Below the pieces are notes generated by a model, which searched no databases, was not told the origin of the DNA, and saw only the letters and a list, made by a program, of their open reading frames with translations. 64,000 nucleotides of DNA, taken from Rhodospirillaceae bacterium LM-1. Lineage in GTDB: Bacteria; Pseudomonadota; Alphaproteobacteria; Rhodospirillales; WMHbin7. Shown piece by piece: positions 38,681-50,222 of the stretch (position 1 is the stretch's first letter; the number at the start of each line of letters is the position of its first letter). The stretch covers positions 124,803 to 188,802 of the forward strand of contig CACUVI010000023.1 in assembly GCA_902725215.1 (NCBI GenBank). The letters run 5' to 3'. Both the position numbers and the translations under genes were made by a program.

Positions 38681-40219
38681 TCACTTTAGGAACAGGAAGA
38701 TCAGAAGGATGACTGCCGCCACCCAAGCCAGCGAGCAGGCCGAGCAAACTTTGCGTTTGCTGCCTGATTTCAAGGCGCCAAGGGTGTCGGGGTGCAGTTT
38801 GATTCCCTGGCTGGACAGCATGCCCGCCACTTTTTGCCCCTGGGAAATGATATGGGGCAAGCTGGCGATGCCGCCAGCAGTCCCCGTTACGGCATCCTTG
38901 AGCCGGGCCAGCGGCCCCAGATGATCGGCCATCCAGCCCTGGACCATGGGTTGGGCCAGCATCCACATATTCAGGTCGGGGCACAGGCTGCGCCCGACCC
39001 CTTCGGTGACCAGCATGCTTTTCTGGAGCAGCAGCAATTGGGGCTGCACTTCCATCTCGAAGGTTTCTGTGATCTGGAACAACTGCCCCAGAAGCCGGGC
39101 CAGGGAAATTTCAGAAAGCGGGCGGCCCAGGATAGGTTCGGCGATCGAGCGGCAGGCTTGGGCGAAAGTTTCGACCGACTTGTGGCTCGGAACATAGCCT
39201 GCCTCGAAATGAACTTCGGCCGCCCGTTTGTAATCACCGGTCAGAAAACCCAGCAACATTTCGCCCAGATAGCGACGGGTGGAAAGATCCAAACGGCCAG
39301 TGATGCCGAAATCGACGGCGATCAGGTTGCCGTTCGCATCGACGAACATGTTGCCGGGATGCATGTCGGCGTGAAAGAAGCCGTCGCGGAAGACCTGATT
39401 GAAGAAGGCGGCGGCAGCCTTCTCGACCAGCACCTTGGGATCGAAACCGGCCTCGATCAGGCGTTCGCGCTCATCGACCGGAATGCCATGCACGCGCTCG
39501 AGCGTAAGAACGCGCTTTGCGGTGCGTGTCCAGTCAACCTCGGGAATATTGAAGCTGTCGTCGCTGGCGAAATTCTCGGCCATTTCGGCGGCCGCCGCAG
39601 CCTCGAACCGCAAATCCATTTCCAGCAGCACCGTCTCTTCGATGGTGCGCACTGTTTCAATGGGTTTCAGGCGACGAAGCTGGGGTTGGGTGGCTTCCAC
39701 GATTTCAGCCAGCCAAAGCAGGAAATCGAGATCGCGGGCGAAAGCCTGCTCGATGCCGGGGCGCAAAACCTTGACCGCCACTTCGCGGCCCTCGACGGTG
39801 ACGGCGAAATGCACCTGCGCGATGGAGGCCGCCGCCACCGGCGCATCCTCGAAACTGGAATACAAGCTGTCCAAGGGTTGTGCCAACTCGGATTCGATCG
39901 TGGCTTTGGCTTGGTCGCAGGGGAAAGGATCAAGGCGGTCTTGCAGTTCCGAAAGATCGGCGGCGATTTCGTCGCCCAGCAGGTCAGAGCGCGTGGACAG
40001 GGTTTGGCCGAATTTGATGAAGCTGGGACCCAGTTCGATCAGGGCGGCGGCCAGTCGCTGGCCGGGCCTGCCCGGCGCTTTTCGCCAGTTGGTCAGCTTG
40101 ACCAGAAGCGCCACCTGATGGCCGATGCCGAAATGGTCCAACAGGAACAAAGCGTCGTGACGCGCCAGGACGCGGGCAATGTGAATCAGCCGGGAGAAAT
40201 TGCGGATGAAACGGATCAT
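38681..40219 (-). CDS. ubiB: UbiB-type ubiquinone biosynthesis protein kinase-like factor
   Basis: A 512-residue member of the UbiB/COQ8/ABC1 family. The family features are the KFGQTLSTRSDLL segment (about 70-83), an Ala-rich loop AAASIAQVHFAV, a conserved EFA...MHPGNMFVD catalytic-loop region and IAVDFGITG. A C-terminal hydrophobic anchor (WVAAVILLIFLFL) is present. It supports ubiquinone synthesis at the membrane. The gene lies downstream of ubiE in the same direction, with the hairpin repeat between them. Confidence 0.94.
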   Translation of the reverse strand: MIRFIRNFSRLIHIARVLARHDALFLLDHFGIGHQVALLVKLTNWRKAPGRPGQRLAAALIELGPSFIKFGQTLSTRSDLLGDEIAADLSELQDRLDPFPCDQAKATIESELAQPLDSLYSSFEDAPVAAASIAQVHFAVTVEGREVAVKVLRPGIEQAFARDLDFLLWLAEIVEATQPQLRRLKPIETVRTIEETVLLEMDLRFEAAAAAEMAENFASDDSFNIPEVDWTRTAKRVLTLERVHGIPVDERERLIEAGFDPKVLVEKAAAAFFNQVFRDGFFHADMHPGNMFVDANGNLIAVDFGITGRLDLSTRRYLGEMLLGFLTGDYKRAAEVHFEAGYVPSHKSVETFAQACRSIAEPILGRPLSEISLARLLGQLFQITETFEMEVQPQLLLLQKSMLVTEGVGRSLCPDLNMWMLAQPMVQGWMADHLGPLARLKDAVTGTAGGIASLPHIISQGQKVAGMLSSQGIKLHPDTLGALKSGSKRKVCSACSLAWVAAVILLIFLFLK

Positions 40220-40230
40220 TTGCTATCGCC

Positions 40231-40306
40231 CCTCAAGCGCCGGGCGCGTTTCTCCGAAACGCTAGGCTCTCGCGCGCACCGGCGCGCGCGCGTGCCTTGC
40301 ACGCGA
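40231..40306 (-). repeat. Three-hairpin dispersed repeat, copy 2
   Basis: Read on the minus strand this copy aligns with 6219-6290, ending in the same CGCGCCCGGCGCTTGAGG stretch. Its hairpins are GCGTGC-AAG-GCACGC, a GC-rich middle stem, and GCGTTTC-GGA-GAAACGC. It lies between ubiE and ubiB and is oriented like them. Confidence 0.6.
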
Positions 40307-40343
40307 GACTTCCTGCTCGCATTTCTGGGCGTTCCCAAGGCTT

Positions 40344-41090
40344 TCACAATCGCCACGCCGAATGGATGGCGGCTATGCCGCCCGACAGGTTGCGAAAGCG
40401 AGCCTGTTCCAGCCCAGCTTCCTCCATCATCGAGACCAGTTCTTCCTGCGCCGGGAAACGGCGGATGCTTTCGGCCAGATACTGATAGGCCTCGGCGTCG
40501 CCCGCCACTTTGGAACCCAGCCAGGGCAGGACCGAGAAGGAATAGGTGTCGTAAATCTTGTCGAACACCGGCAAAACGACGCGGCTGAATTCCAGGCAGA
40601 AAAAGCGCCCGCCAGGCTTCAAGACGCGCTTGGCCTCGGCCAGGGCCATTTCGATATGCGTGACGTTGCGCAGGCCAAAGGCAATGGTATAGGCGTCCAT
40701 GCTGGCGCTGGGCAGCGGAAGGCGCTCGGCGTCGCCCACCACCCAGTCCAGCCCATGCAAATAGCCCTTGTCGATGGCCCGCTCGCGGCCCACCTTCAGC
40801 ATTTCGGCATTGATGTCGCACACGGTCACCTGCTCGCCGCCGCGATCCAGGAAGCGAAAGGCGATGTCGCCCGTGCCGCCGGCGACGTCCAGCAGATGTT
40901 CTCCCGGACGGGGTTTGATGGCGTCGATGAAGGCGTTCTTCCAAAGCCGATGGATGCCCAGGCTCATCAGATCGTTCATCAGGTCGTAGCGAGGCGCCAC
41001 GGAATCAAAGACAGCCCTGACCAGCGAGGCCTTTTTGGCCTCTTCCACGGTCTGAAAGCCGAAATGGGTGGTCTGCGGTCGTTCATTCAT
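40344..41090 (-). CDS. ubiE: Ubiquinone/menaquinone C-methyltransferase
   Basis: A 248-residue SAM methyltransferase of quinone synthesis. Diagnostic segments are HFGFQTVEEAKKASLVRAVFDSVAPRYD-like at the N terminus (shown here in short: HFGFQTV), the SAM motif LLDVAGGTGDIAFRF, AFGLRNVTHIEMAL, and LEFSRV. Start choice: the ATG at 41090 (MNERPQTTHFGF) fits the family, while 41105 is also possible; neither has a clear ribosome-binding site. Confidence 0.95.
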   Translation of the reverse strand: MNERPQTTHFGFQTVEEAKKASLVRAVFDSVAPRYDLMNDLMSLGIHRLWKNAFIDAIKPRPGEHLLDVAGGTGDIAFRFLDRGGEQVTVCDINAEMLKVGRERAIDKGYLHGLDWVVGDAERLPLPSASMDAYTIAFGLRNVTHIEMALAEAKRVLKPGGRFFCLEFSRVVLPVFDKIYDTYSFSVLPWLGSKVAGDAEAYQYLAESIRRFPAQEELVSMMEEAGLEQARFRNLSGGIAAIHSAWRL

Positions 41091-41234
41091 GGGGGAAACA
41101 TACATTAACTTTTGGCCAAGTCCCTATATTAATATGCAAAGAGGGGATTGGCACCACTCGGGGCTTGACGCGCCCTGTTTCGCGGACTATAAACCCCGCT
41201 CTTTTTAATCGATGACCGGACGGGTTTTATAGTC

Positions 41235-41498
41235 ATGGCCAACCACAAGTCGGCAAAGAAGCGCATCCGCCAGACGGCGCGCCGCACCGAAGTCAACACG
41301 GCCCGCATGAGCCGCATCCGCACCTTCGTCAAGAAGGTCGAAGCCGCCATTACTTCGGGCGACAAGGCTGCCGCACAGGCCGCTTTCAAGGAAGCGCAGC
41401 CTGAAATGGCGCGCGGCGTGACCAAGGGCGTTCTGCACAAGAACACCGTGTCGCGCAAGATTTCGCGCTTGGCCAAAAGCGTCAAGGCGCTCGGCTAA
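41235..41498 (+). CDS. rpsT: 30S ribosomal protein S20
   Basis: An 87-residue, very basic three-helix protein starting [21 protein letters not shown]. It binds 16S rRNA early in assembly. Position upstream of dnaA is common in Rhodospirillales and other alphaproteobacteria. Confidence 0.97.
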   Translation: MANHKSAKKRIRQTARRTEVNTARMSRIRTFVKKVEAAITSGDKAAAQAAFKEAQPEMARGVTKGVLHKNTVSRKISRLAKSVKALG

Positions 41499-41519
41499 CA
41501 TCATCTGTAAAATGCCGGA

Positions 41520-41562
41520 AAATGGGACGCGCTTGAGACATCAAGCGCGCCATTTTCTTTTT
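41520..41562 (+). terminator. Terminator of rpsT
   Basis: The stem GCGCTTGA / TCAAGCGC with a GACA loop is extended by flanking AATGG / CCATT pairing and followed by TTTCTTTTTT. Confidence 0.8.
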
Positions 41563-41992
41563 TCAAAATAAATCAGCGTCAAGGCTAAAAATTTTTCGCA
41601 GCCTATGACGTGCGCCTCTTGCCATCACGCCGAGTTGCGAGTAAAGTCCGACCCCTCGCCAGCGAGTCGGAGACTCATACAGCCAAGAAATATGAAATGT
41701 TGAACTGCATCGAAGTGGGTCGCTTACTTTGCAGGATTAGAATTATCCATTTAAGTGTTTAATGTTTACTTAATCTCGGTCGAATTTGTTCGTTTGTAAT
41801 ATTTAAAAAGGCAATAAGGGGCGCTGAAGCGCTCCGGCTCTTGGAAGAAGATTCCGCCAGGGTGGGGGTAACCTTTCGCCAGGAGGGTCTTGCGTTCCGT
41901 AGCTCCGAGGGGCGGGACGCGCGGAAGGCGGGCGGCGTTCTTGTTTGGACTGCCGGTTAGTACGGGCGTAGTTGAAAAGGGCGGAGAAGGGG
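41563..41992. other. Intergenic region upstream of dnaA
   Basis: A 430-base gap. Its middle (about 41690-41815) is markedly AT-rich. One DnaA-box-like 9-mer, TTATCCATT, is at 41743-41751; I do not see the cluster of boxes that would define an origin. It probably holds the dnaA promoter. Confidence 0.5.
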
Positions 41993-43450
41993 ATGGATGT
42001 GTCGGCGAAATTGTTGTCGTCGAAAGACCGGTCGCAAACGGGCATTGGGGGCCTGACCGAAGAAAAGCGTTGGGAGAAGGTTCGCACCCGTCTGCGTGAC
42101 GAGGTGGGCGAGGCCGCCTTCAAAAGCTGGTTGGCTCCCGTTGACATCAAGGATATCCGAGATGGTCGTTTGCGGCTGAACGCGCCCTCGCGCATGGTGC
42201 GCGATTGGGTGCAGACTCATTATGCCGACCGCATCCGCGCCTTGTGGGGCGCCGAAACGCCCGGCGTGCACAAGGTCGAAGTGGCCATTGCGCCGCCCAG
42301 GGCCAAGGTGCCGCCAATTCCGGAAACCGTTCCCGCAGTTGTCGGGCGCAACATCGAAGCCCGAGAGGCGGCCAAGGAAGCTGGTCAGCCTGCGCCGGTT
42401 CTTGCCAGCGACGCCGATCGCGACGGTCTTGGCGCCCAATTGGACACGCGCTACACCTTCGACAATTTCGTTGTCGGGAAACCCAATGAATTCGCCCATG
42501 CCGCTGCAAGGCGCGTGGCCGAAAGCAAGACGCCCGCCTTCAACCCCCTGTTTCTTTATGGCGGCGTGGGTTTGGGCAAGACGCATCTGATGCATGCCAT
42601 CGCCTGGGAAATCCGCAGCCGCGACCCGTCGCGCTCGGTGCTTTACCTCTCGGCCGAAAAGTTCATGTACCGCTTCGTGCGCGCACTGCGCCATCAAGAC
42701 ATCATGGCCTTCAAGGAACAGTTTCGGTCTGTCGATGTGTTGATGATCGACGACGTGCAGTTCATCAGCGGCAAGGATTCGACGCAGGAAGAATTCTTTC
42801 ACACCTTCAACGCTCTGGTGGATCTGGGCCGTCAGATCGTGGTGTCGGCCGACAAGTCTCCCTCGGATCTTGAGGGACTGGAAGAACGTCTGCGCTCGCG
42901 CCTGGGCTGCGGCTTGGTGGCCGATATCCATGCCACCAGCTATGAATTGCGCCTTGGCATCTTGCAATCCAAGGCCGAGCAGATGGGCGTCGAGGTGCCG
43001 CCCAAGGTCATGGAATTCCTGGCCCACAAAATCACCTCGAACGTGCGCGAGTTGGAAGGCGCGCTTCGCCGCGTGACCGCCCATGCCCAGTTGGTCGGGC
43101 GTTCGATCACGCTGGAAAACACCCAGGAAGTCTTGCACGACATCCTGCGCGCCTCGGATCGCCGCATCACCATCGAGGACATCCAGAAACGCGTGGCCGA
43201 GCATTTCAACATCCGCCTGTCCGACATGTCGTCGGCAAGGCGCGCCAGGGCGGTTGCCAGGCCCAGGCAGGTGGCGATGTACCTAGCCAAGCAGTTGACC
43301 AGCCGCTCGCTGCCCGAGATCGGGCGCAAGTTCGGCGGGCGCGATCACACCACGGTGATTCACGCCGTTCGCAAGGTCGAAGAACTGTCCAGCCGCGATG
43401 CAGGCTTCGCCGAGGATGTCGAGCTGCTGCGCCGAATGCTGGAAGGCTAA
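41993..43450 (+). CDS. dnaA: Chromosomal replication initiator DnaA
   Basis: A 485-residue AAA+ initiator. Domain I is at the N terminus (FKSWLAPVDI), then a linker. The ATPase domain has Walker A GGVGLGKTHLMHA and Walker B VDVLMIDDVQFI. The C-terminal DNA-binding domain has GGRDHTTVIHAVRK. The ATG at 41993 is used because GGAG lies 6 bases upstream; the frame also opens at an upstream TTG. It binds DnaA boxes to open the origin. Confidence 0.97.
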   Translation: MDVSAKLLSSKDRSQTGIGGLTEEKRWEKVRTRLRDEVGEAAFKSWLAPVDIKDIRDGRLRLNAPSRMVRDWVQTHYADRIRALWGAETPGVHKVEVAIAPPRAKVPPIPETVPAVVGRNIEAREAAKEAGQPAPVLASDADRDGLGAQLDTRYTFDNFVVGKPNEFAHAAARRVAESKTPAFNPLFLYGGVGLGKTHLMHAIAWEIRSRDPSRSVLYLSAEKFMYRFVRALRHQDIMAFKEQFRSVDVLMIDDVQFISGKDSTQEEFFHTFNALVDLGRQIVVSADKSPSDLEGLEERLRSRLGCGLVADIHATSYELRLGILQSKAEQMGVEVPPKVMEFLAHKITSNVRELEGALRRVTAHAQLVGRSITLENTQEVLHDILRASDRRITIEDIQKRVAEHFNIRLSDMSSARRARAVARPRQVAMYLAKQLTSRSLPEIGRKFGGRDHTTVIHAVRKVEELSSRDAGFAEDVELLRRMLEG

Positions 43451-43591
43451 ACTTCTTTCTAAATCAACGATCTAAAAAGGCTCCCGAGTCGCTTGCCGGT
43501 GGCAAGAAAGGGCTTCGCCTTGGCCTAACCCGTTGCTATACTCATCGCCCTTTTAGGGGATGAGAATCGGGACAGGGAGTGGAAACCAGCC

Positions 43592-44707
43592 ATGAAGCTG
43601 ACCATTGAACGCGCCGCGCTTTTGCGTTCGCTCAATCATGTGCAAAGCGTGGTCGAGCGGCGCAACACCATACCCATCCTCTCCAATGTGAAGCTGGAAG
43701 CCAAGGGCAGCGGCCTGTCGCTCAATGCGACCGACATGGATCTCGACATTGTGGGGCAGGTGGCGGCCGAAGTGGCAAGGCCCGGCGAGACGACGGCGCC
43801 CGCCCATACGCTTTACGAGATCGTGCGCAAACTGCCCGAAGGCTCGCAGGTCGAGATCGAGGAATCGGGCGAAGGCCAGATCACCTTGAAGTCGGGCCGT
43901 TCGAAATTCACGCTGGCCACTTTGCCGGTCGCCGACTTTCCGGTGATGAGCGGCGGCGAGTTGCCGCACGAGTTCCAACTGGCCGCCGAAGAGTTGAGAT
44001 CTTTGATCGACCGCACGCGCTTCGCCATCTCGACTGAGGAAACGCGCTACTACTTGAACGGCATCTATCTGCATGCGGCGAAAAGCGACGGCATTCCGGT
44101 GCTTAGGGCCGTGGCCACCGATGGCCATCGCTTGGCCCGCGTTGAAGTGCCGTTGCCCGAGGGGGCGGAAGGCATTCCCGGCATCATCGTGCCCAGAAAG
44201 ACGGTTGGCGAGTTGCGCAAACTGATCGACGAAACCGAAAAGCCGATCCGCATCGGGCTGTCGGATTCCAAAATCCGCTTTTCGTTTGAAGGCGCGGTTC
44301 TCACCAGCAAGCTGATCGACGGCACCTTCCCCGACTACGAGCGCGTCATTCCTTCCGACAACGACAAAACCATCGAAGCCAGTTGCAAGGAATTCGCTGC
44401 CGCCGTGGATCGCGTCTCGGCCATCTCGACGGAAAAGTCGCGCGCCATCAAGTTGGCCGCCGTCAAGGGCATGCTGACTCTCTCGGCTTCCAGCGCTGAA
44501 AACGGCAGCGCGGTGGAAGAGTTGGAAGCCAGCTATGACGGTCCTGCCATCGAGATCGGTTTCAACTCGCGCTATCTGATGGACATTCTGGCCCAGATCG
44601 AGGGCGATGCCGTGCGGCTTGATTTGGCCGATGCCGCTTCGCCCACCGTGGCCAGGGAGGTTGCCGACGGCAGCGCCATCTATGTTCTGATGCCAATGCG
44701 TGTTTAA
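43592..44707 (+). CDS. dnaN: DNA polymerase III beta clamp
   Basis: A 371-residue sliding clamp made of three similar domains, starting MKLTIERAALLRSLNHVQSVVE and ending YVLMPMRV, the conserved C terminus near the peptide-binding pocket. It tethers DNA polymerases to the template. The gap from dnaA is 141 bases and holds a TATACT -10-like hexamer (43537-43542). Confidence 0.97.
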   Translation: MKLTIERAALLRSLNHVQSVVERRNTIPILSNVKLEAKGSGLSLNATDMDLDIVGQVAAEVARPGETTAPAHTLYEIVRKLPEGSQVEIEESGEGQITLKSGRSKFTLATLPVADFPVMSGGELPHEFQLAAEELRSLIDRTRFAISTEETRYYLNGIYLHAAKSDGIPVLRAVATDGHRLARVEVPLPEGAEGIPGIIVPRKTVGELRKLIDETEKPIRIGLSDSKIRFSFEGAVLTSKLIDGTFPDYERVIPSDNDKTIEASCKEFAAAVDRVSAISTEKSRAIKLAAVKGMLTLSASSAENGSAVEELEASYDGPAIEIGFNSRYLMDILAQIEGDAVRLDLADAASPTVAREVADGSAIYVLMPMRV

Positions 44708-44730
44708 CGCGCAAAACATTTGACTCGCGT

Positions 44731-45876
44731 GTGAGCGCGTTGAAATCCATTTCCTCCTTGGCGGTGGTTCGGCTGCGATTGACCGGGTTTCGTTCCTACG
44801 GCCATCTGGCGCTTGATCCGGAAAAACGCCCGGTGGCGCTGTTCGGCCCTAACGGGGCGGGCAAAACCAACCTGCTCGAGGCAGTGTCGCTGCTGGCGCC
44901 AGGCCGGGGGCTTCGTCGGGCTAGGCCGCTGGAATTGGCGCAGAAGGATGGAAACGGCGGTTGGGCGGTGGCGGCATCGCTGGTCTGCGGCGCCGAGCGG
45001 TATGATGTCGGCACCGGGTTCGAGCCGGGCGACGGCGAACGCAGACAGGTGCGGATTGATGGCCAATCGGCCAGGGGGGCGACGGCGCTTTCCGGATTTT
45101 CCGCTGCCGTGTGGCTGACGCCCGCCATGGACCGCTTGTTGGCCGAAGGGCCGGGGGCTAGGCGCAAATTGTTGGATCGCGTGGCCTTCGGTTTCGATCC
45201 CGGCCATGCCGGGCGGGTAACCGCCTATGAAAAGGCGATGAGCGAGCGAGCGCGCTTGCTGACCGGACAGGGCATGAGGGCCGACGCGGCCTGGCTGTCG
45301 GGACTGGAGGAGATCATGGCCGCCAAGGGCGTTGCGGTGGCGGCGGCAAGGCGCGAGGCTGTAAAGCGGTTGCAAGAGGCGATGGCGCAAGGCCCCGACA
45401 GTTTCCCTCGTCCCCAACTGGGGCTGGCGGGATCGGTCGAGGAGGATTTGCAGACCAGCCCAGCCGTGGAAGTGGAAGACAAGTTGCGCGACGGCCTGCA
45501 AAGAGCGCGTCAGCGCGACCGGGAATATGGCGGCGCTTCGCTGGGGCCGCACCGCAGCGATCTTGTGGTGCGCCATGCGGCCAAGGATATGTCGGCAGCA
45601 CTTTGCTCGACCGGCGAGCAAAAGGCGCTGCTGGTGTCGCTGGTCCTGGGTTGGGCCAGGGCGCTGGCGGACAGCCGGGGGTTCGTTCCCCTGGTGTTGT
45701 TGGATGAAGTTGCGGCGCATCTGGATGAACTTAGGCGCGCCCAGTTGTTCGAAGCGTTGGATGACCTTGGCGCCCAGACATGGGCCACGGGAACCGACGC
45801 GCATCTTTTTTCCGCCTGGGGTGGGCGCGCGCAATTGTTTCGCGTCGAAGCCGGGCGGGCGATCCTTATGAACTGA
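44731..45876 (+). CDS. recF: DNA replication and repair protein RecF
   Basis: A 381-residue SMC-like ATPase. Walker A is LFGPNGAGKTNLLEAVSLL near residues 37-55, the signature is in CSTGEQKALLVSLVLG, and Walker B is PLVLLDEVAAHLD. RecF loads RecA at gapped DNA with RecOR. The start is uncertain: the GTG at 44731 is the first in-frame choice, with a TTG nine bases later; no clear ribosome-binding site is visible. Confidence 0.95.
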   Translation: MSALKSISSLAVVRLRLTGFRSYGHLALDPEKRPVALFGPNGAGKTNLLEAVSLLAPGRGLRRARPLELAQKDGNGGWAVAASLVCGAERYDVGTGFEPGDGERRQVRIDGQSARGATALSGFSAAVWLTPAMDRLLAEGPGARRKLLDRVAFGFDPGHAGRVTAYEKAMSERARLLTGQGMRADAAWLSGLEEIMAAKGVAVAAARREAVKRLQEAMAQGPDSFPRPQLGLAGSVEEDLQTSPAVEVEDKLRDGLQRARQRDREYGGASLGPHRSDLVVRHAAKDMSAALCSTGEQKALLVSLVLGWARALADSRGFVPLVLLDEVAAHLDELRRAQLFEALDDLGAQTWATGTDAHLFSAWGGRAQLFRVEAGRAILMN

Positions 45877-48327
<2,451 letters not shown>

Positions 48328-48351
48328 TGGGAAAAGACGTAGGAGAAAGGT

Positions 48352-49278
48352 ATGGTGTCAGAAGCCGTAACTGCTGCGGAGAAAGCGGAATATAACGATT
48401 TCTGCGTTAAGCTTGTGTCCCCCTTTGTTTCGCTTCCACAGGACGTAATTTGGCACTATACGAACGGGGCCTCACTAATAAGTATCCTAAAATCTGGGGC
48501 GCTCTACTCAACTCAGATTTCGTGTCTTAATGATAGTAGCGAATTCAAATTCGTACGAGACATGTTTCGCGATGCAATCAGAAACACAAGCGCAGAAACG
48601 GATGACACCAAGTATCTCGTCGAAGTAATTTGCAATGGACTGCAGAAAAACACAGAGCATTTTGATCCATGGTTCGTAACATGCTTTTCGACCGAAAAGG
48701 ATGACCTAAGTCAGTGGCGTGCATACGGGAATGGAGAAAATGGTTATGCTATTGGCTTTCATGCACGATGGTTGATGGAATGTGGAAGGTCACATGGAAG
48801 TACGTTAACACAAGTATGCTATGATCTAGATAAAGCGAAAGCATTTGTTGCTGAATTGGCTGCTGCAACGATCAATTTTTTTATTCGGGGGTTGCAAGTT
48901 CGTACTGGGATGGGACGTGAAGCCTGGGCAAAAGCATTCCTTAGTGAATGGGGGTGGCAGATAAACCACTTTCAATCACTTTTTAAGGACTCTGCTTTTT
49001 GTGGGGAAAAAGAATGGCGCTTGGTTCATCAGCTTAGAGACTTTGAGACTAAGAAAATGGAGTACGTGCAGAAGGCGTCCATGCTTTCGCGTCATCTTCC
49101 GCTAAGATTTCCTCCTCCGGCTGATCCAGAGTCAAAACTCCTTCCTGTTGCGGAGATTATGGTAGGGCCCGGTCGTCACAAGGAAGTTTCTCGAATTTCA
49201 GTTGGCGACTTATTGAGGACTTGTGGTTATAAAGATGTGGAACTCAGTGTTTCTTCAATTCCGTACCAAACCACATGA
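48352..49278 (+). CDS. DUF2971-family protein
   Basis: A 308-residue protein with the DUF2971 look: WHYTNGASLISILKSGALYST, then SCLNDSSEF, later CFSTEKDDLSQWRAYG. Its function is not established; the arrangement reminds some of ADP-ribosyltransferase-like folds, but that is only suggestive. The base composition is clearly AT-richer than gyrB before it, and the codon choice differs (many ATA, AGA and TTA-type codons), so it is probably acquired. It starts 24 bases after gyrB and is followed directly by a possible HigB remnant and higA. Confidence 0.8.
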   Translation: MVSEAVTAAEKAEYNDFCVKLVSPFVSLPQDVIWHYTNGASLISILKSGALYSTQISCLNDSSEFKFVRDMFRDAIRNTSAETDDTKYLVEVICNGLQKNTEHFDPWFVTCFSTEKDDLSQWRAYGNGENGYAIGFHARWLMECGRSHGSTLTQVCYDLDKAKAFVAELAAATINFFIRGLQVRTGMGREAWAKAFLSEWGWQINHFQSLFKDSAFCGEKEWRLVHQLRDFETKKMEYVQKASMLSRHLPLRFPPPADPESKLLPVAEIMVGPGRHKEVSRISVGDLLRTCGYKDVELSVSSIPYQTT

Positions 49279-49319
49279 TGAAATATGAGATAATTTACGA
49301 AATCGTGGGCTATCACTAA
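49278..49319 (+). pseudogene. Possible remnant of a HigB toxin C terminus
   Basis: A 13-codon frame starts at the ATG overlapping the DUF2971 stop and ends with YEIVGYH before TAA, 11 bases ahead of higA. Many HigB/RelE toxins end in a similar YDVxxVDYH and precede higA at this distance. The rest of the toxin is missing. The match is short, so this is tentative. Confidence 0.35.
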
Positions 49320-49330
49320 GGACTTTGGCC

Positions 49331-49630
49331 ATGATGAAAAACAAAATGCGGCCCATTCATCCCGGCGAGATTCTTCGTGAGGAATACACCAAGCCCCTGG
49401 GCCTGTCGGCCAATGCGTTGGCGCAGGATTTGGGCATCACGGCGGCCAGGGTCAACGACATCCTGCGAGAGCGGCGCGGCATTACCGCCGATACGGCGCT
49501 CAGGCTTGCCCGCTATTTCGACACTGACGCGCTTAGTTGGCTCAATCTGCAAACCGCCTTCGAACTGCGCACCGCCGAGATCACTTCCGGCAAGTCCATC
49601 GTCAAGGCTGTTAAGAAGCGGGCGGCCTGA
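49331..49630 (+). CDS. higA: HigA-family antitoxin (XRE type)
   Basis: A 99-residue protein of the HigA/VapI type: MRPIHPGEILREEYTKPLGL, an HTH (ANALAQDLGITAARVNDILRE-like), and DTDALSWLNLQTAFEL. It normally binds the HigB ribonuclease and represses the operon. No complete higB is present upstream; the position is taken by DUF2971 and a possible remnant. The ATG at 49331 is chosen for the AAGGA about 8 bases upstream; 49334 and 49346 are alternatives. Confidence 0.9.
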   Translation: MMKNKMRPIHPGEILREEYTKPLGLSANALAQDLGITAARVNDILRERRGITADTALRLARYFDTDALSWLNLQTAFELRTAEITSGKSIVKAVKKRAA

Positions 49631-49645
49631 ATCCCGCCCAAATTC

Positions 49646-49912
49646 TCAATAATGATATCGGCACTGCACGATAACGGCTTGCTTCTCGGCGCCCGTTCCT
49701 TCGACGCGATAAATCAAACGGTGCTCGCCGGTAATGCGCCTGCTCCACCAACCGCTTAGAACGCCCTTCAACGGTTCCGGTTTGCCCAGTCCTTTGAAAG
49801 GCGAGCGGGAAATGTCTTTCAGCAGATCGTTGATTTTGCCCAGCGTGTTCTTGTCGTTGGCTTGCCAGAAGAGGTAATCGTTCCACGCCTCCTCGGTCCA
49901 CAGCAGGTTCAT
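49646..49912 (-). CDS. yoeB: YoeB-family ribosome-dependent ribonuclease toxin
   Basis: An 88-residue Txe/YoeB toxin. It matches the family over its length: WTEEAWNDYLFWQANDK, INDLLKDISRSPFKGLGKPEPLKG, WWSRRITGEHRLIYRV and a C-terminal CRYHY. The catalytic Glu, Arg, His and terminal Tyr residues are all there. It cleaves mRNA at the ribosomal A site when free. It overlaps the yefM stop by 4 bases. Confidence 0.95.
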   Translation of the reverse strand: MNLLWTEEAWNDYLFWQANDKNTLGKINDLLKDISRSPFKGLGKPEPLKGVLSGWWSRRITGEHRLIYRVEGTGAEKQAVIVQCRYHY

Positions 49913-50163
49913 TCAGTTGCCCGCTTGCGAATCCTGGCCTTGCCAGCGTCGGCCTTCTTGATCGAGGCCATCAGCCTGGCCGCGTTGGCCGGGCTTTGCA
50001 ACAGATGCAGGGTTTCCATGATGCCGTCGAACTCGTCCTTGTCGAGCAGCACGGCAGAGGGCGCGTTCTGGCGCGTCACCAGCAAGGGGGTGCGCGATTG
50101 ATGCACTTCGTCCAGGCGTTCGCGCAGATGTTCGCGCAGATCGGTAAAGGTGCAGCTGTTCAT
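49909..50163 (-). CDS. yefM: YefM/Phd-family antitoxin
   Basis: An 84-residue antitoxin with the YefM DNA-binding N terminus (FTDLREHLRERLDEVHQS) and TRQNAPSAVLLDKDEFDG, followed by a charged toxin-binding tail. GGAGG precedes the ATG. It is the first gene of the operon with yoeB, behind an operator holding two TGTACA hexamers. Confidence 0.93.
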   Translation of the reverse strand: MNSCTFTDLREHLRERLDEVHQSRTPLLVTRQNAPSAVLLDKDEFDGIMETLHLLQSPANAARLMASIKKADAGKARIRKRATE

Positions 50164-50172
50164 CGGGGGCCT

Positions 50173-50216
50173 CCGGACATGTACATAAATATGTACATGT
50201 CCGGGCCTGGGGTCAA
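50173..50216 (-). promoter_or_regulatory. yefM-yoeB promoter and operator
   Basis: A perfect 14-bp inverted repeat with a 4-base spacer spans 50173-50204; each arm contains TGTACA, the core known for YefM operators. On the minus strand TTGACC (50216-50211) and CATATT (50193-50188) are spaced by 17 bases, so the operator covers the -10 region. Confidence 0.85.
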
Positions 50217-50222
50217 GGGGGG

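Noticed and set aside
41563-41992. Replication origin upstream of dnaA
   Set aside because: Only one DnaA-box-like 9-mer is visible and no cluster of boxes; the AT-rich stretch may simply be the dnaA promoter.
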